Made by a program: the position numbers and the translations under genes | NCBI GenBank assembly: GCA_023416335.1 | Contig: JAEZHY010000183.1 | Location: forward strand, 1-10,351 | Origin: Pseudomonadota bacterium | GTDB lineage: Bacteria > Desulfobacterota > Syntrophobacteria > Syntrophobacterales > Syntrophobacteraceae | DNA: 10,351 nt | Direction of reading: 5' to 3' | The notes under the pieces: generated by a model | The model's input: the letters and a program-made list of their open reading frames with translations, nothing else | What the model was told of the DNA's origin: nothing | The model's database searches: none | Shown: positions 4,523 to 10,351 of the stretch, one piece after another | Numbering within the stretch: the stretch's first letter is position 1 | Layout of the letters: each line of letters begins with the position of its first letter

Positions 4523-7147
4523 ATGGCGCTTGACCGATATCAAGAGAAGCGGCACTTCGCGAAGACGCCCGAACCGGAAGGGACGGTCGAGAAAAGTCAG
4601 ACCGGGAAGCTCTACATTATCCAGAAACATGCGGCGAGGCGTCTGCATTACGACCTGCGGCTGGAACTTGACGGCGTGCTCAAAAGCTGGGCCGTTCCGA
4701 AGGGTCCCAGCATGGTTCCCGGTGAAAAGAGGCTTGCGGTCCATGTTGAGGATCATCCCGTCGAGTACGGCTCGTTCGAGGGGATCATTCCGGAAGGCGA
4801 GTACGGCGGCGGTACGGTGATGCTCTGGGACCGCGGCACGTGGGAGCCCATTGGAGACCCTCTCAAGGGCTACGAAAAGGGAGACTTCAAATTTCGGCTC
4901 AACGGAGAGAAGCTGAAGGGGAGCTGGGTCCTTGCCAGGATGAAAGGATCGGCCGGTGAGAACGGCAAGAACTGGCTTCTCATCAAGAAGCATGACGAAG
5001 ATGCAATATCCGGGTCGGACCCGGAGCCGGTCGATACCATGAACCGGTCGGTCGCTTCCGGTCGCACCATGGAGGAAATAGCCGAGCAGCGAAAGACGTT
5101 CTGGTACGAAGGAGAGTCGGTGCCTGAAGCCGAAGTCCCCACGAAAGTTGCCGAACCGTCTTCGAAGAAACATACCAAAAAGGCCTTTGCCGCGAGCGAT
5201 CCCTCAAAACTGCCCGGAGCCCGTGAAGCACCGCTGCCGGAAGACTTGCGCCCCGAGCTTGCCACCCTGGTGAGCGACCCGCCCAAAGGCGACAACTGGA
5301 TTCACGAAATCAAATACGACGGCTACAGGATCCTCTGCGTGCTTTCAAATGGCCGGAGCAGACTCATCTCCCGAAACGGAAAGGAATGGACCGACCGCTT
5401 TCCGGAAATAGCGGAGACCGTATCGGCCCTTCCCCCCGACAACGTAATCCTGGACGGCGAGGTCGTCGTTGTGGATAACGAAGGGCGAACCGATTTTCAG
5501 GCGCTTCAGAATATTCTCCGGGGCCTCCAGACGGGACGGCTCGTCTACTTCGCGTTCGATGTTCCCTACTGCAAGGGATATGACCTCACCAAGACCCCGC
5601 TTCTGGAGCGAAAAGCCTTCTTGCAGCAAATGCTCGAAGCCTTACCGGACGGATCACGCATCGTCTATGCCGATCACATCAAAGGGGAGGGCAGTGTAGT
5701 CTATCACAACGCCTGCAGGTTCGCGCTCGAAGGGATCGTTTCCAAACGGGCGGACAGCTCTTACGAATCGCGGCGCTCGCGCAGTTGGCTCAAGGTGAAA
5801 TGCGGCGAGAGGCAGGAGTTCGTGATCGGAGGTTTCACGGACCCGGGCGGGTCTCGAAAGGGCTTTGGAGCGCTGCTTGTCGGCTATTACGATCCGGAGG
5901 GTAAGTTGGTCTACTCCGGAAGGGTGGGGACCGGCTTCAACGAAAAGATCCTGAATGACTTATACGGACGGCTCGATGCGATCCGGGCCGGGAAGTCCCC
6001 TTTTGTCAATCCTCCGACCGGCTATGAGGCCAGCGGCGTCCACTATGTAAAACCCGAACTGGTGTGCGAAGTCGAATTCACGGCATGGACGGACGAAGGA
6101 ATCCTCAGGCACCCGTCATTCAAGGGACTCAGGGAAGATAAATCCCCCACCGAAATTGTTCGTGAAAAGCCGCCGGTGGAAGCAGCCGAAAGCGTACCGG
6201 CCAAAAGCGGGGAACCAATCCGGGAGGCGGCACAGCCTCCCGCGGTTTCCGAATCGAGGTCTCGTCCCGGGCCGACCCGCATCGCCGTATCCAATCCCGA
6301 CAGGATACTCTATCCGGAGATGGGAGTGACCAAACTCGCCCTCGCCGAATATTACCGCGATATTGCCGACTGGATATTGCCGCACCTCGTCCGGAGGCCC
6401 CTGACCCTTGTGCGCTGCCCCGAAGGCCGGGAGAAGGAGTGTTTCTATCAGAAGCACCTCGGAGATAATGCACCGAAAGTCCTGCGGGCCATCCCGATCA
6501 TGGAAAAGGACGGGCAGGAGTACTATAGCGTGCTCGACGAAATCGAAGGCGTGATAGCCCTGGTGCAGATCGGCACCCTGGAAATTCACGTCTGGGGGTG
6601 CAGGGAAGAGGATATCGAACACCCCGATATGATGGTTTTCGATCTCGATCCCGCTCCCGATGTGACGTGGGAGCGTATGATCGTTGCCGCGTACCTCCTG
6701 CGCGGCCGCCTGCTTGATCTGGGGCTTACCAGTTTTCTGAAAACGACCGGCGGCAAAGGGCTGCACGTTGTCGTTCCGCTTGTTCCCCGGGCGGACTGGG
6801 ATACGGTGAAGGAATTTTCGAAGGCGGTTGCCGACGGCATAGTCCGGGAATTCCCGCGCGACTATATCGCCACGATGTCCAAGGAGAAGCGCAAGGGCAA
6901 GATATTCATCGATTATCTTCGAAACGGACGCGGTGCAACGAGCATCTGCGCCTATTCGAGTCGGGCCAGGCAGAATGCGCCGGTGTCCACCCCTGTAGAG
7001 TGGAGCGAACTCCAGGACATAAGGGCGGACAGTTTCAATATCGAAAACATCCGCCGCAGGCTTTCAAATCTCAAAAAAGACCCATGGGCCGGGTATTTTG
7101 AAGTCAAACAATCCTTGACGGAAGAAATGCGAAAGCAGGCGGTGTAG
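4523..7147 (+). CDS. ligD: LigD, multifunctional ATP-dependent DNA ligase of NHEJ (phosphoesterase-ligase-polymerase)
   Basis: An 874-residue protein with all three LigD modules in the order PE-LIG-POL, as in Pseudomonas LigD. The 3'-phosphoesterase (about 10-160) carries HYDLRLELDG with H42 and D50, and EDHP with H78. The ligase (about 225-535) has motif I KYDGYR with nucleophile K264, LDGEVVVVD (310-318), EGIVSKR (403-409) and motif V WLKVKC (422-427), followed by the OB fold. A Pro/Ser/Glu-rich linker spans about 548-585. The primase-type polymerase (about 586-860) has the metal-binding DLDP (707-710), the GGKGLHVVVPL stretch, and D797 in KIFIDYLRN. The enzyme trims 3' ends, adds ribo- or deoxynucleotides, and seals breaks held by Ku. 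The start is supported by TTGGAG 6 nt before the ATG. No key residue is missing, and length is close to that of other three-domain LigDs. It pairs with ku upstream. Confidence 0.98.
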   Translation: MALDRYQEKRHFAKTPEPEGTVEKSQTGKLYIIQKHAARRLHYDLRLELDGVLKSWAVPKGPSMVPGEKRLAVHVEDHPVEYGSFEGIIPEGEYGGGTVMLWDRGTWEPIGDPLKGYEKGDFKFRLNGEKLKGSWVLARMKGSAGENGKNWLLIKKHDEDAISGSDPEPVDTMNRSVASGRTMEEIAEQRKTFWYEGESVPEAEVPTKVAEPSSKKHTKKAFAASDPSKLPGAREAPLPEDLRPELATLVSDPPKGDNWIHEIKYDGYRILCVLSNGRSRLISRNGKEWTDRFPEIAETVSALPPDNVILDGEVVVVDNEGRTDFQALQNILRGLQTGRLVYFAFDVPYCKGYDLTKTPLLERKAFLQQMLEALPDGSRIVYADHIKGEGSVVYHNACRFALEGIVSKRADSSYESRRSRSWLKVKCGERQEFVIGGFTDPGGSRKGFGALLVGYYDPEGKLVYSGRVGTGFNEKILNDLYGRLDAIRAGKSPFVNPPTGYEASGVHYVKPELVCEVEFTAWTDEGILRHPSFKGLREDKSPTEIVREKPPVEAAESVPAKSGEPIREAAQPPAVSESRSRPGPTRIAVSNPDRILYPEMGVTKLALAEYYRDIADWILPHLVRRPLTLVRCPEGREKECFYQKHLGDNAPKVLRAIPIMEKDGQEYYSVLDEIEGVIALVQIGTLEIHVWGCREEDIEHPDMMVFDLDPAPDVTWERMIVAAYLLRGRLLDLGLTSFLKTTGGKGLHVVVPLVPRADWDTVKEFSKAVADGIVREFPRDYIATMSKEKRKGKIFIDYLRNGRGATSICAYSSRARQNAPVSTPVEWSELQDIRADSFNIENIRRRLSNLKKDPWAGYFEVKQSLTEEMRKQAV

Positions 7148-7236
7148 AGAGCTAAAGGCTTTGAACGGGAATGAGAAACTTCCATTTCCATTGAGTTGAG
7201 GCACGGTTTCCCGACCGCGCCGGCAGCGTGTCGGCC

Positions 7237-7274
7237 CCGCTGGATCCCGGCTCAAAAAGCCTGCCGGGATGACG
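7237..7274 (+). repeat. Dispersed 38-bp repeat, copy 2, with 8-bp hairpin
   Basis: The sequence CCGCTGGATCCCGGCTC, a short A-rich spacer, then CCTGCCGGGATGACG is the plus-strand counterpart of 233-270. ATCCCGGC (7244-7251) pairs perfectly with GCCGGGAT (7263-7270) around an 11-nt loop. It lies about 97 nt after the ligD stop and could act as a transcript 3'-end hairpin, but no T-run follows. Confidence 0.6.
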
Positions 7275-7299
7275 GAAGTGGGTACTCTCCCGCGGGTGG

Positions 7300-7329
7300 C
7301 CCAGGCAACAGGTTTTTTCGTTGCCTGGG
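7300..7329. repeat. Perfect 10-bp hairpin CCCAGGCAAC/GTTGCCTGGG
   Basis: The arms 7300-7309 and 7320-7329 are exact reverse complements around a 10-nt loop (AGGTTTTTTC). The core GGCAAC/GTTGCC is shared with the neighbouring hairpin at 7379-7407, so the two look like members of one palindrome family. The T-run sits in the loop, not after the stem, so it is not an intrinsic terminator in this orientation; the same is true on the minus strand. Confidence 0.6.
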
Positions 7330-7378
7330 TCCGGAGGACAAGAGGCTTGTGTAGAATTACCGTCCCTCTTGCCTGCGG

Positions 7379-7407
7379 CACGGGCAACCAAAACCACGTT
7401 GCCCGTG
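7379..7407. repeat. Perfect 10-bp hairpin CACGGGCAAC/GTTGCCCGTG
   Basis: The arms 7379-7388 and 7398-7407 pair perfectly around a 9-nt loop (CAAAACCAC). It shares the GGCAAC/GTTGCC core with the hairpin at 7300-7329, with a compensated change in the outer stem (AG/CT against GG/CC), which keeps pairing intact. A weaker 7-bp pair (7339-7345 with 7365-7371, CAAGAGG/CCTCTTG) lies between them. Confidence 0.6.
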
Positions 7408-7437
7408 TCACCCCTGGTTTGGTTCCGAGCCCAAGGC

Positions 7438-7478
7438 GGTGGGCACGATGAAGCTTTACTCCGCTCCCCCACCCTACG
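7438..7478 (+). repeat. GTGGGCAC-type REP-like element, third locus
   Basis: It begins GGTGGGCACGATGAAGCTT, continues with ACTCCGCTCCC, and ends CCCACCCTACG. The 3' part matches the right end of the element at 4339-4468 (CTCCGCTCC...CCCACCCTACG), and the 5' part matches the copy at 7982-8012 (GGTGGGCACGATGAAGCT). GGTGGG (7438-7443) and CCCACC (7468-7473) can pair. Confidence 0.6.
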
Positions 7479-7479
7479 A

Positions 7480-7646
7480 CCTTATCCAATTGTTTTCTTT
7501 CGTGATTTTCGTACTACTATCCGCCATTTTCTTGTTTTTTGAGCAAGATTTTCATGTTGTCGGTTCTGTAACTCGTTTGACATCAACCTCTTAGGTGCAC
7601 TTTAAGCCGAGGTGAACTGAACGGCACTTTCGCGAATTTCGTATCT
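7480..7646 (+). repeat. 168-bp direct repeat, unit 1
   Basis: It aligns without gaps to 7758-7925, with about 29 differences by eye, so roughly 80-83% identity. The unit begins CCTTATCC, carries TTTCGTGATTTTCGT near its start (7498-7512) and TTTCGCGAATTTCGT near its end (7628-7642), and includes an invariant 20-bp block with TCGTTTGACATCAACCTCT. Differences are scattered, not concentrated at third positions, and stops interrupt all shared frames, so it is not a duplicated coding segment. Confidence 0.75.
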
Positions 7647-7678
7647 CCGGCTCATCAATAAACGATGGGTTGTGCTCC

Positions 7679-7739
7679 GAGACCGTGTCGTAACCGACCG
7701 GGGCAGGGCTGGTTTTCATCGACAACACGACACAGTCTC
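7679..7739. repeat. 13-bp inverted repeat around a 35-nt centre
   Basis: GAGACCGTGTCGT (7679-7691) pairs with ACGACACAGTCTC (7727-7739) with a single C/A mismatch. The 35-nt centre contains a minor ACC/GGT pairing. It fills most of the non-repeated spacer between the two 168-bp units. No ORF covers it. It could be an RNA hairpin, a cruciform or the ends of a tiny element. Confidence 0.55.
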
Positions 7740-7757
7740 TCCACTTCACCCATCCGG

Positions 7758-7925
7758 CCTTATCCTATTGTTTTCTTTCGTGTATTTCGTACTACTATCA
7801 GGTATTTTCTTGTTTTTAGAGCAAGATTTCCACGCCTGCTGTTCTGTAAATCGTTTGACATCAACCTCTCAGGCGCATATGGAACCGAGGGGAACCAGAT
7901 GGCACTTTCGTGAATTTCGTATTTT
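7758..7925 (+). repeat. 168-bp direct repeat, unit 2
   Basis: This is the second copy of the unit at 7480-7646, offset by 278 bp. The motif TTTCGTGTATTTCGT lies at 7776-7790 and TTTCGTGAATTTCGT at 7906-7920, exactly 130 bp apart as in unit 1. A third occurrence of the leading segment (TTGTTTTCTTTCGTGAATTTCGT, 8043-8065) starts the next partial unit. Confidence 0.75.
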
Positions 7926-7981
7926 TCTGCCAAGCATATGAGGCATACGATCGTTGCGGGCATTCTTCGCGATGGCCGGAT

Positions 7982-8012
7982 GGTGGGCACGATGAAGCTG
8001 TGCCCACCCTAC
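7982..8012 (+). repeat. GTGGGCAC-type REP-like element with perfect 9-bp hairpin
   Basis: GGTGGGCAC (7982-7990) and GTGCCCACC (8000-8008) are exact reverse complements around the loop GATGAAGCT, followed by CTAC. The loop sequence is the same GATGAAGCT found in the copy at 7438-7478. The element precedes the third, partial TTTCGTG unit just as the 7438 copy precedes unit 1. Confidence 0.65.
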
Positions 8013-8056
8013 CGCAGTTCGGGCACCATTGATGCTATGGTGTTGTTTTCTTTCGT

Positions 8057-8190
8057 GAATTTCGTGGTTAAGGGTTTTGTTTTTGCATTTTGGTTGCGGC
8101 TGTGCTGCCCCAAGCCTTTCGTGGTTGGAAAGTCTTTGTCTTTGTACTTTGGTTGCGGCTCTGATGCTCCAGGAATTTCGTTGTTAAGAG
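8057..8190 (+). repeat. 57-59 bp imperfect tandem repeat, about 2.3 copies
   Basis: Units start at 8057 (GAATTTCGTGGTTAAGG), 8114 (GCCTTTCGTGGTTGGAA) and 8173 (GAATTTCGTTGTTAAGA). The first two share TTTGGTTGCGGCT near their ends (8089-8101 and 8148-8160) and GTGCTGCCCC against GATGCTCC. The third copy is cut after about 18 bp, stopping a few bases from the ftsY stop codon at 8194-8196. Confidence 0.65.
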
Positions 8191-8193
8191 ATC

Positions 8194-9408
8194 CTAGAAA
8201 AGCGCCTTCGTAAACTCGTCTGCGTCGAAGGGGCGCAGGTCGTCCACTCGTTCTCCGATCCCGATATAACGTACCGGGACCTGCAGTTCATCGCAGATGG
8301 CCGCGATGATGCCGCCCTTGGCCGTTCCGTCGAGCTTGGTCAGGATCAATCCCGTAAGTCCGATCCCTTCCTTGAAGAGTTTAGCCTGGGAAAGCGCGTT
8401 CTGGCCGGTCGATGCATCGAGCACCAGGAAGACCTCGTGTGGAGCGTCGGGCAGCTTTTTGGATATTACCCGCTGGATCTTTTTGAGTTCCTCCATCAGG
8501 TTCACTTTGGTGTGCATGCGCCCGGCGGTATCGACCAGGACCACGTCGACATCGCGGGCCATTGCCGCATCGATTGCATCGTAAGCTACAGCGGACGGGT
8601 CCGAACCGTGTTTTTGCTTTACGACGGGAACTCCGATGCGGTCGCCCCAGATCGAAAGCTGCTCGACTGCCGCCGCGCGGAAGGTGTCTCCTGCGACGAG
8701 CATCGGCTTCAGCCTGTCACGCTTCAAATGGTTGGCGAGTTTCCCGATCGTGGTGGTTTTTCCCACCCCGTTTACGCCTATTATCATCACGACGAAAGGC
8801 TTGTCTCCGCGGTAATCAAGCGGCGGGGCTTCAACCGAAATGACGGATCGGATCTCTTCCCGGATCTGTTCCCGAAGCTTCGCCGGATCGCTCAACTCCT
8901 TGCGCTTCACCTTGTCTGCGACTTTTCGGAGGAGAAGCTGGGTCGTCTTCACTCCGAGGTCCGAGGTGATAAGGATCTCTTCCAGTTCGTCCAGCAGGTC
9001 CTCATCGATGTACTTCTTGCCGAGAACGAGCCTGTCTATCCGGTTTACGAACTTCTCGCGCGTCTTGTTCAGCCGATTGCGGAGGCGTCTGAAAAAACCC
9101 GTTTTCGGCGCGCCTTCAGGGAGTTCCTCATCTTCTTCTTCGAGTTCCTCTTCCTCTGCAGCTTCGGAGAATTCGAACTGCGCCGCGACCGGCTCTTCTT
9201 CCGGTTCCTCTTCAGGCAACGGTTCAGGCTCAGGTTCGGGTTCGGGCTCCGGTTCAATTTCCGGCTCCGGTTCGGGTAAGGCTTCGACTTCTGCGGGAGA
9301 AACCTCAGCGGCTTCGGGCTGCTCCTCCCTGCTTTCCTCTTCCCGCAGTTGTTCCTGTTCCTCGGGCTTGGGCTCTTCTTTCTTCTTCCGTCTAAACCAT
9401 CTGATCAT
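8194..9408 (-). CDS. ftsY: FtsY, signal recognition particle receptor GTPase
   Basis: A 404-residue SRP receptor. It docks ribosome-nascent chain-SRP complexes at the inner membrane and hands them to SecYEG through mutual GTPase activation with Ffh. Residues 1-8 (MIRWFRRK) form a basic amphipathic membrane-anchor segment. Residues 10-100 are the highly acidic A domain with an EPEPEP run. Residues 103-185 form the N domain ([16 protein letters not shown] onward), and 195-404 the G domain, with G1 GVNGVGKTT (211-219), [11 protein letters not shown] (241-251), G3 DTAGR (293-297), G4 TKLD (357-360), GIGE (383-386) and the usual C-terminal [11 protein letters not shown]. The ATG at 9408 is preceded by GGAGGAG 12 nt upstream, a long but usable spacing. 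It is divergent from the aldolase gene with a 141-bp gap. Confidence 0.98.
   Translation of the reverse strand: MIRWFRRKKKEEPKPEEQEQLREEESREEQPEAAEVSPAEVEALPEPEPEIEPEPEPEPEPEPLPEEEPEEEPVAAQFEFSEAAEEEELEEEDEELPEGAPKTGFFRRLRNRLNKTREKFVNRIDRLVLGKKYIDEDLLDELEEILITSDLGVKTTQLLLRKVADKVKRKELSDPAKLREQIREEIRSVISVEAPPLDYRGDKPFVVMIIGVNGVGKTTTIGKLANHLKRDRLKPMLVAGDTFRAAAVEQLSIWGDRIGVPVVKQKHGSDPSAVAYDAIDAAMARDVDVVLVDTAGRMHTKVNLMEELKKIQRVISKKLPDAPHEVFLVLDASTGQNALSQAKLFKEGIGLTGLILTKLDGTAKGGIIAAICDELQVPVRYIGIGERVDDLRPFDADEFTKALF
9211..9276 (-). repeat. In-frame Glu-Pro repeat tract within ftsY
   Basis: Residues 45-66 of FtsY are built mostly of alternating Pro and Glu. The DNA is a run of degenerate 6-bp units of the GGTTCG/GGCTCC type (plus strand). 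The hexamer period keeps the frame, so unit gain or loss by slippage would change only the length of the acidic linker. Confidence 0.7.
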
Positions 9409-9549
9409 CGTATTCTCTTTCTCCTCCGGAGAGTCTTATTCGAATTGTACCCGCACCGGCGATAAAGTATAGAAGGTAAACACATCGGTTTGATCAGCAA
9501 AAGGTCGGCAAACTCCAGGATGCGACACGCGGAATTTTAGGGGAGAAGG
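9409..9549. promoter_or_regulatory. Divergent ftsY/aldolase intergenic region, weak promoter candidate
   Basis: Both genes must be transcribed from, or through, this 141-bp gap. For the aldolase, TTGTAC (9445-9450) and TATAGA (9468-9473) are spaced by 17 bp but match the consensus in only 3 and 4 positions. For ftsY no hexamer pair stands out. The ribosome sites are GGAGGAG for ftsY (minus strand, 9421-9427) and AGGGGAG for the aldolase (9539-9545). Confidence 0.25.
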
Positions 9550-10194
9550 ATGGATAGTCAAGAGCGGAATTTGCGTTTGGAAATAATTAAGGTCTGCCGG
9601 AGGCTGGACGCCAAGGAACTCATTTCGGCAAGCGACGGAAATGTGAGCTGCCGAACGGGCAACGGCCAGCTGCTGGTGACCCCGGGAGGTGTCCTGAAAG
9701 GTGACATGGAGCCGGAGGACCTGGTCCTGACCGACATGGAAGGGAACCTGCTCGAAGGTTCGCGCAAACCCTCCAGTGAGATCCGCATGCATCTGCAGGT
9801 CTACCGGAACCGTCCCGACGTCCAGGGGATCGTGCACGCCCACCCGCCGATGATCGTCGCTTTCACGCTTGCGGGGTTCCCGTTCAACGCGAAAGTGCTT
9901 CCGGAAGTCTGGCTCATGCTGGGCAATGTGCCGCTTGCGCCCTACGCGACCCCGTCAACCGCCGAGGTGCCCGAAGCGATTGCCCCGTACGTGGAAAAGA
10001 GCCGGGCGATTTTGCTCAAAAGACACGGGGCGGTGACCTTCGGCCGTACCGTTACCGAAGCCTGCATGCGGATGGAAAAACTGGAGCACGCGGCCAGAAT
10101 AATTTACTACGCCTCGATCCTGGAGGAGCGAAAGACGCCGACCCCTTTGATGGATAACGATATCAGGAAGCTGGAAGAAATTAAGAAACAGTGA
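9550..10194 (+). CDS. Class II aldolase/adducin family protein, L-fuculose-phosphate aldolase type
   Basis: A 214-residue zinc-dependent aldolase of the FucA/AraD fold. Visible motifs are SDGNVS (28-33, phosphate-binding loop), TPGG (44-47), PSSEIRMH with candidate catalytic E77, HAHPP with zinc ligands H96 and H98, and LLKRHGAV with third ligand H159. Spacing follows E. coli FucA (E73, H92, H94, H155) with a constant offset of four. Family members cleave fuculose-1-phosphate, rhamnulose-1-phosphate or related sugar phosphates to dihydroxyacetone phosphate and an aldehyde; some are epimerases or act in methionine salvage. Substrate cannot be decided from the sequence, and no sugar kinase or isomerase gene is nearby. 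The ATG at 9550 has AGGGGAG 4 nt upstream. Length is normal for the family. Confidence 0.9.
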   Translation: MDSQERNLRLEIIKVCRRLDAKELISASDGNVSCRTGNGQLLVTPGGVLKGDMEPEDLVLTDMEGNLLEGSRKPSSEIRMHLQVYRNRPDVQGIVHAHPPMIVAFTLAGFPFNAKVLPEVWLMLGNVPLAPYATPSTAEVPEAIAPYVEKSRAILLKRHGAVTFGRTVTEACMRMEKLEHAARIIYYASILEERKTPTPLMDNDIRKLEEIKKQ

Positions 10195-10237
10195 ACAGTA
10201 AACTGAAAAATAGTGAACAGTTAACAGTGAGCAGTGA
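10190..10237 (+). repeat. Degenerate short-unit repeat (CAGTGAA/CAGTGAG type), copy 2
   Basis: Starting at the aldolase stop codon, the sequence runs through CAGTGAACAGTAAACTG, ATAGTGAACAGTTAACAG and TGAGCAGTGAG, a string of 7-8 bp units with A/G changes. It shares the 15-mer AACAGTGAGCAGTGA with the array at 4482-4510 in opposite orientation. The last unit runs directly into the candidate intron. Confidence 0.5.
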
Positions 10238-10239
10238 GA

Positions 10240-10351
10240 AAGCGCCGGTAAAAGTCGGCTTGGAGTAGTGGATGAAAGAGCCATACGGTGAAGGTCTAAC
10301 GAACCACACCGGCCCCGAGTCATGCGCCGGTACCTGTGAGGGTACGGGTGA
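10240..10351 (+). mobile_element. Probable 5' part (domain I) of a group II intron, cut by the window end
   Basis: The sequence contains GGAGTAGTGGATGAAAGAGCC, ACGGTGAAGGTCTAACG, CACCGGCCCCGAGTCATGCG and GGGTGA. From memory these strings resemble the 5' non-coding part of bacterial group II introns, ahead of the intron-encoded reverse transcriptase/maturase. Foldable stems fit a structured RNA: GCCG/CGGC (10244-10247 with 10256-10259), ACCGGC/GCCGGT (10308-10313 with 10326-10331) and GTACC/GGTAC near 10330-10346. A clean GTGYG 5' boundary is not visible; GTGAG at 10227 or 10234 are the nearest candidates. The 5' end may be truncated, or the boundary may be misplaced by me. The maturase gene would lie beyond the window. 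Confidence 0.5.

Larger units (their letters stand above)
7148..8193. other. 1-kb gene-free, repeat-rich region between ligD and ftsY (convergent)
   Basis: No convincing gene lies here. Both flanking genes end into it, so it is a 3'-3' gap. Frames of 60-90 codons exist, but they run through repeats whose second copies contain stops, and none has a ribosome site with a sensible product. The region holds hairpins at 7244-7270, 7300-7329 and 7379-7407, GTGGGCAC-type elements at 7438-7478 and 7982-8012, two 168-bp direct repeats, a long inverted repeat at 7679-7739, and tandem repeats of 57-59 bp at 8057-8190. Individual items are listed separately. Confidence 0.7.

Noticed and set aside
7300..7329. 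Intrinsic terminator after ligD with TTTTTT
   Set aside because: The T-run is inside the loop, not downstream of the stem.
7902..7920. Sigma-54 promoter: TGGCAC followed by TTTCGTGAA
   Set aside because: The -24 half matches, but the essential GC of the -12 element is absent; the sequence belongs to the direct repeat.
7665..7990. Frames of 76-89 codons on both strands across repeat unit 2
   Set aside because: The corresponding frames in unit 1 are interrupted by stops, and substitutions are not biased to third positions, so the repeat is not coding.
7498..8065. CRISPR array interpretation of the evenly spaced TTTCGTG motif
   Set aside because: The motif is only about 15 bp, spacing is 130-148 bp, the segments between are themselves repeated, and no cas gene is present.
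8437..9279. Long plus-strand open frame (280 codons) opposite ftsY
   Set aside because: It mirrors the acidic and GTPase-coding codons of ftsY, giving low-complexity Phe/Arg runs at its end; no independent coding evidence.

Overview
The window reads as a chromosomal segment of a moderately GC-rich Gram-negative bacterium. A Desulfobacterota/deltaproteobacterial host is my best guess. It rests on an NtrC-type sigma-54 activator beside a relic of a hybrid-kinase receiver, an FtsY with a very acidic Glu/Pro-rich N-terminus, and abundant REP-like intergenic repeats. No rRNA or other taxonomic marker is present, so this is inference.

Layout. Bases 1-111 hold the 3' end of a small gene resembling an AbrB/MazE-type DNA-binding protein. 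Bases 386-1819 (minus) encode a complete sigma-54-dependent response regulator. Directly upstream of it (1900-2145, minus) is an 82-codon remnant of a second receiver domain, cut off by a stop and without a start; it looks like the tail of a lost hybrid histidine kinase. Bases 2174-2710 (minus) encode an unrecognised three-helix membrane protein. A more AT-rich stretch (2711-3439) carries a good extended -10 promoter, a doubtful 39-residue ORF and a convincing 42-residue single-helix membrane peptide.

The core of the window is a two-gene non-homologous end-joining module on the plus strand: ku (3440-4294) and a full three-domain ligD (4523-7147; phosphoesterase, ligase, polymerase). Ku binds and bridges double-strand ends and recruits LigD, which trims, fills and seals them. 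The two genes are separated by a 130-bp MITE-like element with 16-bp terminal inverted repeats. Bases 7148-8193 contain no gene but are packed with repeats: several perfect hairpins, two ungapped 168-bp diverged direct repeats about 278 bp apart, a recurring 15-bp TTTCGTG-type motif, and 57-59 bp tandem repeats that abut the ftsY stop. ftsY (8194-9408, minus) encodes the SRP receptor GTPase. Divergent from it, 9550-10194 encodes a class II (fuculose-phosphate-type) aldolase.

The last roughly 110 bases look like the 5' part (domain I) of a group II intron entering the window next to a short degenerate repeat. The proteins themselves belong to known families. The least explained material is the repeat-rich DNA around ligD/ftsY, the small membrane peptide, the orphan membrane protein and the decayed two-component locus.
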